64,000 nucleotides of DNA. It comes from JAJPKK01 sp963781195 (GTDB taxonomy: Bacteria; Pseudomonadota; Alphaproteobacteria; Rhizobiales; Xanthobacteraceae). The stretch covers positions 286,006-350,005 of the forward strand of contig CAWAEZ010000005.1 in NCBI GenBank assembly GCA_963781195.1, read 5' to 3'. Position numbers and translations under genes: made by a program. The notes beneath the pieces were generated by a model. The model searched no databases. It saw only the letters and a list, made by a program, of their open reading frames with translations, and was not told the DNA's origin. Shown here piece after piece: positions 8,774 through 17,052 of the stretch. How positions within the stretch are numbered: the stretch's first letter is position 1; each line of letters opens with the position of its first letter.

Positions 8774-10234
8774 CTAGCGCGTACGAGGTGGACGTGGCCC
8801 ACCGCGACGCAGCATAAGCGCGGCAATGCGAAACAGGTCAGGAATGTTCACTCGGCCGTCCGACCTACGCTCTACGACACCAATCTCTCTCAAAGCTGCG
8901 AGCAGATTTTCTGACGCGTCGTCTTGACGAAAATCGCCGGCAAATGGCGGTAGATATCCCGTTGTAGCACCCTGCCGCCTAATTTCGCCTAACGTTCCCG
9001 CCTCTGACCATCGCTCAAATATTTCGCTCGAAGGGCATGGTACTTCCTGACCGGCTAGGGGCTGGAGGGCAAGGTCAATCCAACCATACTCGTCTTTCAA
9101 CTGATCGACTTGAAGTATCGAGGCCTCACTCACCCCATGTTTAATCCCCTCGATCGATAGAGCATACTTCGGTAAAGGCGATCGCTCATGCCGAGCCGCG
9201 GCGCCAAGCGCCATCAGGAAACTTCGTGGAGTCACACGATCCTTCGTGTCCGATAGGTGCTTCGGAAGCCATGGATAGGTTCGGCCCCGCCGTTTATCTG
9301 AGCCCATGTACGGACCGGCTATGGCGACAAAAACTTTCTGTTGAGCGTCCGGGTCTCGCAAAAGCTCCTCGGACAATGTGAGTTTACTCTTTACTACCAT
9401 CGGTGGCGCAATTCTCTGCAGACGTAGCAGATTAGCAAAAGCGCGTTTAGATTCTGACGCATTGGCGAGCCATGCGTACGCCAGCGCGTACAGGTCGGTT
9501 GTCGACCACCTCAAATCAAATGCGCCCGCTTTTAGCTTCGACAGGTCCGTAAAGCCTGCCGGAACTGATTCGAGCTGTTCCGGACGCATAAAAAGTTTGA
9601 AGTGCAGCGATCGATAAGCCCTCAAAGCTAAAAGGGTCTCAAGCAAGCTCGTCGTCCGCTGCCTCAACTTTGTCCAATCGTTCGACAGTCGATCAAGGGC
9701 ATCGAACACAATTACAAGGCGCTTGCCCCTGGCTCGCAGCTGTTGGTCAAGCACACGTAAGCGGGCTTCACGGGCTTCGCTCTTCGCGTATTTTTTGACT
9801 CCTTGCTCTAGTGTGTCCATCGTTGAATCGGCCACGATATCTTCAGCAACGCGGATGGCCAGTACCGGCCACAATCGCCGCGCTTCAGCTTCGTCCGTTG
9901 CTAACTCATCAAGTGTATCACGAGAGACGGCAGTACTAATTGCCTGATCAACAAACCCCGGTCGCACCACGACGTCTGAGAGACGCAGGCGCGGATAAAA
10001 AGGTGCGACTGCCTGTCGCGTCACGTCGTCTGCAAATACTGATGCCCAAAAGCTCTTTCCTGCGCCTCGCGCGCCAACTACGATGGGGTAGTCAGGGTCC
10101 AGCGCCAGTGCGTGTGATGGGGGGGTCAGTATCTCCGGCAGGGCCGGTGGCTGTCCGACCACGTGCGAAACATCGCGCCGGATTGCAGCCAGGCCTTCGC
10201 GAATGCCTCCCATAAGCTCGCCACTCTTGGTCAT
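8774..10234 (-). CDS. P-loop ATPase, third gene of the HEPN-KGGVGR operon
   Basis: A 486-residue P-loop NTPase. Walker A is GARGAGKS at residues 54-61, with hydrophobic strands either side; Walker B is LVIVFDALDRL at 173-183. A charged helical region precedes Walker B. The architecture resembles STAND/Sll1717-like signalling ATPases, but I cannot assign a named family. No membrane segment or nuclease motif is visible. Its start overlaps the stop of the upstream ATPase gene by four bases (ATGA at 10231-10234), so the two are translationally coupled. Codon use and G+C are unlike the neighbouring catabolic genes, which points to transfer. Likely role (inference): the sensor or energy-using arm of a conflict system. 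Confidence 0.75.
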   Translation of the reverse strand: MTKSGELMGGIREGLAAIRRDVSHVVGQPPALPEILTPPSHALALDPDYPIVVGARGAGKSFWASVFADDVTRQAVAPFYPRLRLSDVVVRPGFVDQAISTAVSRDTLDELATDEAEARRLWPVLAIRVAEDIVADSTMDTLEQGVKKYAKSEAREARLRVLDQQLRARGKRLVIVFDALDRLSNDWTKLRQRTTSLLETLLALRAYRSLHFKLFMRPEQLESVPAGFTDLSKLKAGAFDLRWSTTDLYALAYAWLANASESKRAFANLLRLQRIAPPMVVKSKLTLSEELLRDPDAQQKVFVAIAGPYMGSDKRRGRTYPWLPKHLSDTKDRVTPRSFLMALGAAARHERSPLPKYALSIEGIKHGVSEASILQVDQLKDEYGWIDLALQPLAGQEVPCPSSEIFERWSEAGTLGEIRRQGATTGYLPPFAGDFRQDDASENLLAALREIGVVERRSDGRVNIPDLFRIAALMLRRGGPRPPRTR

Positions 10235-11595
10235 TCAAGTATCTCGTCTTTGTCGAGTAGGTGGCGAATTTCTGCAACCAGTCGGCCAAATGGTTCCCTA
10301 TACGCCAGAGAATTGAGTTGCCCAGAACAACCAAACGGATCGAATCGTCGATATGTCTCATTTTCAACCACGATCCATGGAAAGTGTGGTCCATTCGGAT
10401 CATCAACACCAAACCACGTTGCGTTTTTGGTTTCAAACTCATCTGCCGTTGTTTCGGCGCGGCCATAGATCGTTGCGGCAAAAAGAGCATGAGCTCGATC
10501 GCGAAACTGGCGTATGTCCTCAAGGTCTGTAGGATCCGCTTTGCCCTGTACCATCCGCAACCGTAATGCGAAATCCGAATCGCTCTCGGCAACATGAGCG
10601 AGATGAGCGAGCAGGGCTCTGTAACCCTCAAATGTCTGCGGCTGGTTTATTCCGAAAAGCAACACGTCAGCCCCTAATCCCAAAATTGAGGCTGCCAGCG
10701 TCTCATGTAAGCCGGCCCTGGTGTCGACGAGAACGACGTCAAAGTCGCGCACGGACAAGAGACCGTCGACAAGCGTCCGGGTACGATCCAGGAAGCTTGC
10801 TGTTGCGCCATTTTCCGACACATCTTCAAGATACGCCCGCGCAATCTTGCCTAAGACATTTTCCGGATTCTCCAATGAGCGCCTTCCGAATGCTGGAACG
10901 ACATGTACGGGTGCCGCTGCTGAAGCAATCGTCGAAGCCTCCATCAAGTCCGTGAAGTCGATGTCCGTAAAGGCTGCTCCTCCACGCTCGACAAAGAAAT
11001 CAAGCGAGCCATATGACGGCCGGATTTGCGGATCAAGCAGCATTGAGCCGAGACCGGGCGCTTCGAGATCAAGGTCGATCGCGAGGACCCGCATTCCCGT
11101 GTCTGCCAAGTCCCTTGCCACAATCGACAATGCCGTTGAGCGCCCGACACCGCCCTTCAGACTGGCGAAGGCCAAAATTGGCGTTGCGCCATCTCGAACT
11201 GGGGAGCGAGGCTTCGAAAGCCAGTCTGTGCCAACGATGCGTCGGTCAGCTATCAAGACCGCTAAAGGGCTTTGAGACCCGGTTGGTTTTATCGGGGTGG
11301 CGCGATATCGCTCCCGGTCAGCAAGCCTTGAGTCGAAAAGTTCCTGGGGTGTGGCAGTCGGGCCGCTGGCGTCGACGTAAGACGTCATTTTGCTCAGCCG
11401 AAGATCTAGCACCGATCGCTCGTAGGCGCCGATTGGTTTTCGAAGTATCAATGTCAGAAGACCCGCCGCGTCCCTTAGTATGGCGACATCGCCTCGTTCG
11501 ATGGGTTCCTGACCGAGGACTTCTGTAACGACAGCAACGAAGCGCGGCAATGCATCGTCAAAACGTGGTAGGTCACGAGACATCCGTTCCTCCAC
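10231..11595 (-). CDS. KGGVGR-motif variant ParA/MinD-like ATPase
   Basis: A 454-residue protein with a ~135-residue N-terminal domain of unknown type and a C-terminal SIMIBI (ParA/MinD/CobQ-like) ATPase. The deviant P-loop reads SLKGGVGRST (146-154): the signature lysine K147 is kept, but the usual GK[TS] lysine is Arg152. Switch-like DLDLEAPG lies at 174-181, and Walker B VVLVDTRAG has its Asp at 291. That P-loop is diagnostic of the 'KGGVGR-motif variant' ATPases, which I know as a named but functionally uncharacterised group. It may bind but hydrolyse nucleotide differently from ParA. Ten bases separate it from the HEPN gene upstream, and it overlaps the next gene. No ParB or parS is seen, so plasmid partition is unlikely. 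Confidence 0.82.
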   Translation of the reverse strand: MEERMSRDLPRFDDALPRFVAVVTEVLGQEPIERGDVAILRDAAGLLTLILRKPIGAYERSVLDLRLSKMTSYVDASGPTATPQELFDSRLADRERYRATPIKPTGSQSPLAVLIADRRIVGTDWLSKPRSPVRDGATPILAFASLKGGVGRSTALSIVARDLADTGMRVLAIDLDLEAPGLGSMLLDPQIRPSYGSLDFFVERGGAAFTDIDFTDLMEASTIASAAAPVHVVPAFGRRSLENPENVLGKIARAYLEDVSENGATASFLDRTRTLVDGLLSVRDFDVVLVDTRAGLHETLAASILGLGADVLLFGINQPQTFEGYRALLAHLAHVAESDSDFALRLRMVQGKADPTDLEDIRQFRDRAHALFAATIYGRAETTADEFETKNATWFGVDDPNGPHFPWIVVENETYRRFDPFGCSGQLNSLAYREPFGRLVAEIRHLLDKDEILE

Positions 11596-11604
11596 TAAAG
11601 CGTT

Positions 11605-12051
11605 CTAGGGCATAACGGATGTTGGTTTCCACCTCAGCTTTGCTTCGGATAGAACACGCTCCGCATTGGACTTCCACTTTTGATAGGTGGTGGAATCCAC
11701 GTGATCATTTGAACTGTAACGGCTTTCGACCGTCCACCCCCGAAAGAAACTATTGTCACGGGCTATTGCGAGCCATGGACCCGCAAGTCTTCTCCCCTCT
11801 AAAAAAGTGCGAATTTGCCTTTGTGGCCCGGGGTGGTGACCTTCAAATTTTCGATCTTGGTCACAGTGAAGGTCGCGGAGCTTCTTTTTCAGCGCGCACT
11901 CTGCCGCGAACCCAATCAGATACCCAGCATTGTCAAAACGGCCAGTTTGCGCGAGAGTCTCTGCGTCCAGGTAGTGCCGTACGGCGGCCTGCGCATTGTC
12001 TTCAGCCATTGGACCCACTCGTTGCGGTTCGGCCGATCGGCCCCGGAGCAT
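11605..12051 (-). CDS. HEPN-domain protein with R-x5-H motif (putative RNase effector)
   Basis: A 148-residue helical protein and first gene of the operon. Residues 15-60 (AVRHYLDAETL, GYLIGFAAECALKKKL) match the first two helices of HEPN domains. RYSSNDH at 111-117 gives R-x5-H, inside the R-x4-6-H signature of catalytic HEPN RNases. Family knowledge: HEPN proteins are common RNase effectors in toxin-antitoxin and abortive-infection systems. It is tightly packed with the KGGVGR ATPase (10-base gap). The start at 12051 follows AGGACAA; an internal ATG at 12009 (MAEDNAQ) is a possible alternative. Whether it cuts RNA here is inference from the motif and the company it keeps. Confidence 0.75.
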   Translation of the reverse strand: MLRGRSAEPQRVGPMAEDNAQAAVRHYLDAETLAQTGRFDNAGYLIGFAAECALKKKLRDLHCDQDRKFEGHHPGPQRQIRTFLEGRRLAGPWLAIARDNSFFRGWTVESRYSSNDHVDSTTYQKWKSNAERVLSEAKLRWKPTSVMP

Positions 12052-12140
12052 TTGTCCTACGGCTCGGCATGTGAACGCAAGACTTCTTGGCTGCGGGCCG
12101 AGTTCTTATCCTGAGAAGTTAATGTGCGTCGCGAGTGTCA

Positions 12141-12187
12141 TGGTGCTGCCGCACAGGATTGAACTGTGGACCTCTCCCTTACCAAGG
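12141..12187 (-). repeat. Displaced tRNA-Thr 3' fragment (left attachment site)
   Basis: These 47 bases match the 3' end of the intact tRNA-Thr gene at 22931-22977 with two mismatches. Identity runs from the CCA end through the T-arm and variable loop to the anticodon loop, then stops. The two mismatches are the two partners of one T-stem pair, so the stem still pairs. It lacks the acceptor 5' strand and an intact D-arm, so it is not a functional tRNA. It marks the left end of the integrated element. Confidence 0.88.
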
Positions 12188-12250
12188 CGGTTATCTAGCT
12201 CATAAAAGATGCTGTGCTGCAGTCATTTTATGCCCATTCGTTGATTGTGT

Positions 12251-12268
12251 GGTAAACCTGTGGTAAAC
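12251..12268 (+). promoter_or_regulatory. Candidate integrase arm-type sites, left end
   Basis: Two copies of GGTAAAC, at 12251 and 12262 (11-base spacing), lie 64 bases inside the left attachment site. The same pair with the same spacing occurs near the right end at 22820 and 22831. Paired short repeats just inside both attachment sites are what arm-type binding sites of tyrosine integrases look like. Confidence 0.5.
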
Positions 12269-12317
12269 AGGAAGAGAAGATCGGGAAAATCGTACCCGAT
12301 TTGTCCGGAGCCCCGCA

Positions 12318-13847
12318 ATGATCGATCAGGAAGAAGAAGATCCCCGCGTTGCGGCTGGACGAGTGCGCGAGGCCTTGAAGCTGAAGGCCCGAGGAAAGGA
12401 GCCGAAGCGCGGCCCGACCTACGTGCGGCCGTCGCAGCTGAAGCCTCCACGGAAAGCGGAAGTGAGGACGAGCACGATCTACCCGGGTCTTTATCGCTAT
12501 GTCCGGGGCCAGTCTGTCCGGTATCGTTTTTTTTGCCGGGATGCCGATGGTCGCCTCTACGGGTCCAAGCGTTTTGTGGATTTAAAAAATTGTAGGGAAG
12601 AGCAACTCAATTACCAAAGAGCAAGTGAGAGAAAGGAGCATGGTCTAGAGCCTAGGCGGGAAGACCTCAAACATATTTCTGTATATGATGTGCTGAACTG
12701 GTATATTCATGGATACTTGAAGAAATTAAACGAAAAAAATCGGCTTTATAACGAGCAGGCTGTCATAAACACTGTTAGAAAACATTATCTTTTCGATAAA
12801 GCTGTCGTCGATGTTACTAAAGAGGATGTTTGGGATTACATTAATAAGAGGAAAGAAGGCGGCTGGGTGGACGCCAAGGGTGATATTCGCGATGGAGTGG
12901 ATCCCGCTTCGATATCGCGAGAGATTACGATGTTTAAGTCTGCGTTCAACAAAGCCATCAGAAGAAAAGAAGAATATTCTAAGCTTCCTAATCCCTTTGT
13001 TGGGTTCAAGGGAAGCGAGTATGGATATATCCTAAGGCCGAGACAGCGAACTCTTGAAAAAGGTGAGTTGAGAAAACTCCTAAAGGCGTGTGATGGATGC
13101 TTAGGCGACAATAAACAATATGTTCCTCTAGCCATGTTCATGGCCGTGGAGACGGGTATGAGGCAGCAAGAGATATTTAATCTGACGTGGAGAGACATCA
13201 ACTTTGATAAGAGGGAAATTCGGATAACGAAAAGCAAGACTGACAAATCGACTGGACAGAGGGGCAGGCTTATCTTTCTACCGTTCTGGACGCAGTACAT
13301 TCTCCTTAGGGTAGCCTTGTCCCTTGAGTTGGGTATCAAAGACAACGGCTACTTTGATAGTGTAGATGATATTTTTCCGAGCAGCAAATTTGCTTTCAAG
13401 CAGGTGTGGCCCGATCTTGTTAGGCGGGCAGGGCTAGAGCCTGCAAATGGAGAGCAATTATTGTTTAAAGATTTAAGAAGGGTTGCTGCAACACGACTAC
13501 ATAGAGCTGGCTTTGACGAAATTGAAGTCGGGCATATACTTGGACACAGCAATAAAAAAGAGCATAACGCAGATATATATATAAAGATAGAAGAACTGGA
13601 TCGTCTTCGGGATCGTTACGACCGGTATACACTTAATGGGAGTACCGGTAGTGAATATATGATGCCAGTCAGAGAGATCATTTCTGCCTATAAAAAATTT
13701 ATCCATAAGGACCATTCACGCAGAACTATTAATGTATTAAAGTTCTTAAAGGACAGATGGTTTGAGCCGTTTGATGAGCTAGTATCTGCTTCTGTTAGGC
13801 GTTCTCCTAATAATATGAAAACCGTATTATCAGCGCTGATGTCTTAG
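12318..13847 (+). CDS. Tyrosine-recombinase integrase of the tRNA-Thr element
   Basis: A 509-residue phage-type integrase. An N-terminal DNA-binding region (about 1-110) precedes a SAM-like core-binding domain (about 120-240) and the catalytic domain. Catalytic landmarks are R282 in TGMRQQEIFNLTW, K-x-x-R at 384-387 (KDLRR, where most integrases have HxxR), H410 in ILGHSN and the nucleophile Y421 in ADIYIKI. A ~85-residue C-terminal tail follows. The DNA is clearly A+T-richer than the flanks. It sits just inside the left attachment site, transcribed into the element, and should drive its integration and excision. The first His of HxxR is Lys, which may lower but need not abolish activity. No excisionase was recognised. 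Confidence 0.92.
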   Translation: MIDQEEEDPRVAAGRVREALKLKARGKEPKRGPTYVRPSQLKPPRKAEVRTSTIYPGLYRYVRGQSVRYRFFCRDADGRLYGSKRFVDLKNCREEQLNYQRASERKEHGLEPRREDLKHISVYDVLNWYIHGYLKKLNEKNRLYNEQAVINTVRKHYLFDKAVVDVTKEDVWDYINKRKEGGWVDAKGDIRDGVDPASISREITMFKSAFNKAIRRKEEYSKLPNPFVGFKGSEYGYILRPRQRTLEKGELRKLLKACDGCLGDNKQYVPLAMFMAVETGMRQQEIFNLTWRDINFDKREIRITKSKTDKSTGQRGRLIFLPFWTQYILLRVALSLELGIKDNGYFDSVDDIFPSSKFAFKQVWPDLVRRAGLEPANGEQLLFKDLRRVAATRLHRAGFDEIEVGHILGHSNKKEHNADIYIKIEELDRLRDRYDRYTLNGSTGSEYMMPVREIISAYKKFIHKDHSRRTINVLKFLKDRWFEPFDELVSASVRRSPNNMKTVLSALMS

Positions 13848-13930
13848 AAAAAAATAGCGAGCTAATATTTGGGTGTAATTCATTGCTGCCTTAGGCCCCC
13901 CTCGCCCCCCCCTGGACGGGTGGGATGCAT

Positions 13931-14412
13931 TTAGCAGAATGGAAAGCTACATTGGGCCGGCGGCGCGCCGTTCAAACGGTTGACAAAATCTCGTGCTATT
14001 TTATCGGCGCATCCTCGTCCACTTTGCGTCAGAATTTCTTGACCGGTCCGGTTATCAATAACGCTCAAATCGTAGACGAATTCGGGATTACTAGACGGCC
14101 CTCCACAGACAGCTACCTGCCTTGCCGTACCAAGGAACCGATAGCGCGTCAGAAACGTCTTGCTGCTTGCTAAGTTGGTGTCCTGACCCACCGTCCCTTT
14201 GACAACATCCGGACCGGCTTCAGCGGTCATCTTCCAACCAGTCTGTGAAAGACCCTCCTTGATCGGTCCAAGAAGTCCACCCGACCCGGGAGGAATTGTT
14301 ATTGATCGGTCACCTCATTTTCGGGGGCCTCGTCTACGACAGGGTACTTAACGCACTGTCTTGCGGCTCCTCGGCTCAGCGACGTAGAAACTCTCGCGTA
14401 TCCGTAGATCAT
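13931..14412 (-). pseudogene. Hypothetical protein fragment preceded by a serine-resolvase N-terminal remnant
   Basis: From 14412 the minus strand encodes MIYGYARVST, the classic start of serine resolvases, then turns into unrelated sequence (CVKYPVVDEAPENE) and stops near 14299. In the next frame the apparent continuation reads ITIPPGSGGLLGPIKEGL and then the open frame 14230-13931, starting MTAEAGPDVVKGTVGQ. A single lost base would join the two. The 99-residue tail contains conserved-looking blocks (FVYDLSVIDNRTGQEI) but no domain I know. I read it as a small unknown gene whose front was replaced by resolvase DNA during recombination. Confidence 0.4.
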
Positions 14413-14497
14413 TTTGCACCTGATATCTGCACCATCACCAAACCCCTGTGCCACAGCGGTTTCCAAGGTCGTGCATCACTTATCAATTATGCACAAA

Positions 14498-14666
14498 TAA
14501 GAGAGAAAATGCCAACGATATCAAGAAGGGAATAAAGTTCGGGAGAAAACCTAAGCTCACGCAACATCAGGTTGCCGAAGCGCTGAGAAGACGGGATGCT
14601 GGCGAGGCTCTGTCGGAAATCGGCCGCAGTTATAACGTAAGCCACTCAACTATTTCCCGATTGTAG
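14498..14666 (+). pseudogene. Serine-resolvase C-terminal (HTH) remnant
   Basis: The frame encodes a stretch ending KFGRKPKLTQHQVAEALRRR, then DAGEALSEIGRSYNVSHSTI and SRL before the stop. That is the helix-turn-helix tail of a Tn3/Hin-type serine recombinase (family pattern GRKPKLT-HQ ... YNVSHSTISRL). The catalytic N-terminal domain is absent from this strand. A second, more decayed copy lies at 18299, so the caspase-protease pair sits between two resolvase tails in the same orientation. Confidence 0.75.
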
Positions 14667-14763
14667 AGCATCTTCGACACTCTCTCATTTCGGCCACAAA
14701 GGTTCCTCAGATATCTCAGCGACTAGACGGCTTAAAACGTTGGAGGCGCCATTGGGGGGTCGC

Positions 14764-17052
14764 ATGCGGGCAATCCGTCTGGTCCTTCACATCTTTTGTT
14801 TTGGGCTACTCCTTTCCACCGGACCGTTGTTAGCGGAGCAACCGGACGCGACCAAGTTCAATCAGGACTTCGCAGAAGACATCGCTAAGGCTAAGCAGGA
14901 ATGTGCCGCTCTCTGGAGCGACCATATCTTCGATTTGCTTCGATCAAAGCTTCCATTGGGCGAGACGAAACCTACGCTCTCCATGCTCACAAATTCCGAA
15001 AGAATTCGTCCAAAGGACCGGCGACTTGCCGAGCTGGCAATAAAGACCAACGAAAAATGCCGAGAAGGCTATTCAAAACCATTTGCTCGGCTCCCGCCAC
15101 AGGTCAACAGCGCGATTGATGGCATCTACAGAACACAAGATGCGCTGATTGCCGAACTATACATCGGCAAAATAACATTCGGAGACTACAATACAAAGAT
15201 GGATCGCTTGATTGGTGACCTGTCGCGCACCCTCTCAGGCATTCCATATTCTCCGCCAACTCAGACGTCACAAACCGACGCTAAAAATGCTCCGCCGGAG
15301 CCCGCGACAACAAAGCAAGTCAAGCAGCAGAGCGAAAAGGCCGGCGCAGCAAAAACAACTAAGATTGCGCTAGTGATTGGTAACAGCTCATACACTAACC
15401 TTCCTCATCTCGCAAATCCCACAAACGATGCCCGTTCAATCGCTGATCTCTTAACAAAGATCGGCTTCACTACTCATCTTATTCTGGACGCCTCTGACCA
15501 AGTTATCAGGCGCGAAACTAGATCATTCTCGAATAAATCCGCAAGTGCCGACGTTGCGCTTGTCTTTTACGCAGGACACGGCGCCCAAGTGAACGGAGAC
15601 AATTACATCTTACCCACCGATATCGACATCCCTAGGACCGAGACGGATATCCAACTTTCAGCACTAAAAGTGGATGACTTGGTCAACAGCATACGATCCT
15701 CTACCAAGATAGTGTTTTTAGATGCTTGTCGCGATAATCCCGCGCTTTTTAAAAACATGGTAAAAGGACGAGGCACTTATCCAAAGGGCCTCGCTCCCGC
15801 GAACGCCTCGAACCTAGAACCAACCAGGTTCGGCGGCGGTGTATTTATTGCATATGCCACCGATTTCAGGTTCGGTCGCCCTGGACGGAAACGGCCAACA
15901 CAGCCCCTTCACGCAAGCGCTACTTCGGAACCTAGAACAGCCAATATCAATAGACGATCTGTTCTCACTGGTGACACGGGAGGTTCGTCTCGCCACGAGA
16001 AACGCGCAGCGGCCCTATAAGTATGCGTCACTCGAAAACATTATATGCTTGACCGGAGACTGCTCCAACTTTAGACCGAGCAATCTAGTCCCCGACGATT
16101 TTATTCAACAGGCTAAGCTGTCTGAGTCCGAAGACCTTGACATTGCTCTGAACACAAAGTCAGTTGCCGCATTAGAAACCTATCTACAAAAGTACGGAAC
16201 TAGTCCACGAAGGGTCGAGATAAACAATAGAATTTCTTCATTGAAGCGAGCAGATTTCAACGAATTGGACTCTGTTTGAGATTGGGGGCGGCCCGAGCAA
16301 CATGCGCTTTCCGCAGTACTTTAAAACGAGTTCAGTTGAGCAGCTCGGCACCAGCGTGGCGGTGCAATGGAGGTTTCTGCTTAACATATCTGATCCGGTT
16401 TTGGCTAAGTTCCAAGATGGCTCGTATGAGGAGGATGTCACCGTTTTCGATTTGCGCCGGGCCGAAATTTGCCATAGCTGAGCGATCAGTAATCACAAAA
16501 ACAGGAGAGGTGCTGTTTCATTATAAATGGTCAGACCCAAGATTTTTAAATCTTTCGATTGGAGCGACTACGGCGCCAGGCAGCGTTGTTGCTTGGTTGA
16601 AACTTATCGTATGCAACGATGAATTTCGAACCCCTCTGGTCGCTAGAGCGGACCTAGTCCCTTCGCATTTCATCTCGCTCTCCAGCACGGTCAGTGGCGA
16701 TGGAGATATTTTTTATCTTCCCATAACAAGTGAAATGAGGGAAGGAAATACAATCACGCCGATTGTATTGCTGCAGTGGCACGAGGATAAGTCACTAACC
16801 GACCTTCTCTTGAAGGGCGTTGTCCTCGATGAGCCTCTCAAATTCCGATATGAGGTCGTCAAAATCAAGTTAGATTGTGTCGAGCACAAAATTTCGTTTC
16901 CAAAATCTGAGTATTATGACGAAACGAAACGCTTGGTGTGGGTCCAAGTGACTGATCCATCCAAAGAGCTAAAGCGTAATGACGTCCAAGAGACGTCGCC
17001 ATACGGCAACCTATTGCGGATCGCATGCGGTTTGAGTGAGGCTCAGAAATGA
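14764..17052 (+). pseudogene. Secreted caspase-family (peptidase C14) protein, broken by three +1 frameshifts
   Basis: Starts at ATG 14764 behind GGGGGGT with a signal peptide (RAIRLVLHIFCFGLLLSTG). The p20-like caspase domain begins about residue 198 (KTTKIALVIGNSSYTNLPHL). The catalytic dyad is H272 in FYAGHGAQ and C322 in FLDACRDNP. Frame is lost at 15864-15866 and resumes as SGSVALDGNGQHSPFTQALL. It is lost again at 16264-16265 (resuming WTLFEIGGG) and at about 16470-16472 (resuming AIAERSVITKTGEVLFHYKW). It then runs to the stop at 17052. Each break is repaired by removing one T from a T run. Joined length is about 760 residues, with a beta-rich C-terminal domain. The end overlaps the protease start by four bases. 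Conservation across the breaks argues for recent decay or base-call error. Confidence 0.8.

Noticed and set aside
10231..11595. Plasmid partition ParA
   Set aside because: The P-loop is KGGVGR rather than KGGVGKT, there is no ParB or parS, and the gene is coupled to HEPN and P-loop ATPase genes instead.
12141..12260. Second functional tRNA-Thr gene
   Set aside because: Only the 3' half is conserved; the acceptor 5' strand and D-arm are missing or scrambled.
12836..13345. Minus-strand frame of 169 codons inside the integrase gene
   Set aside because: Antisense to a gene with a full catalytic set; no similarity or start signal.
15864..16472. Programmed frameshifting in the caspase gene
   Set aside because: Three separate +1 events would be needed, without slippery heptamers or downstream pseudoknots; decay or read error is simpler.
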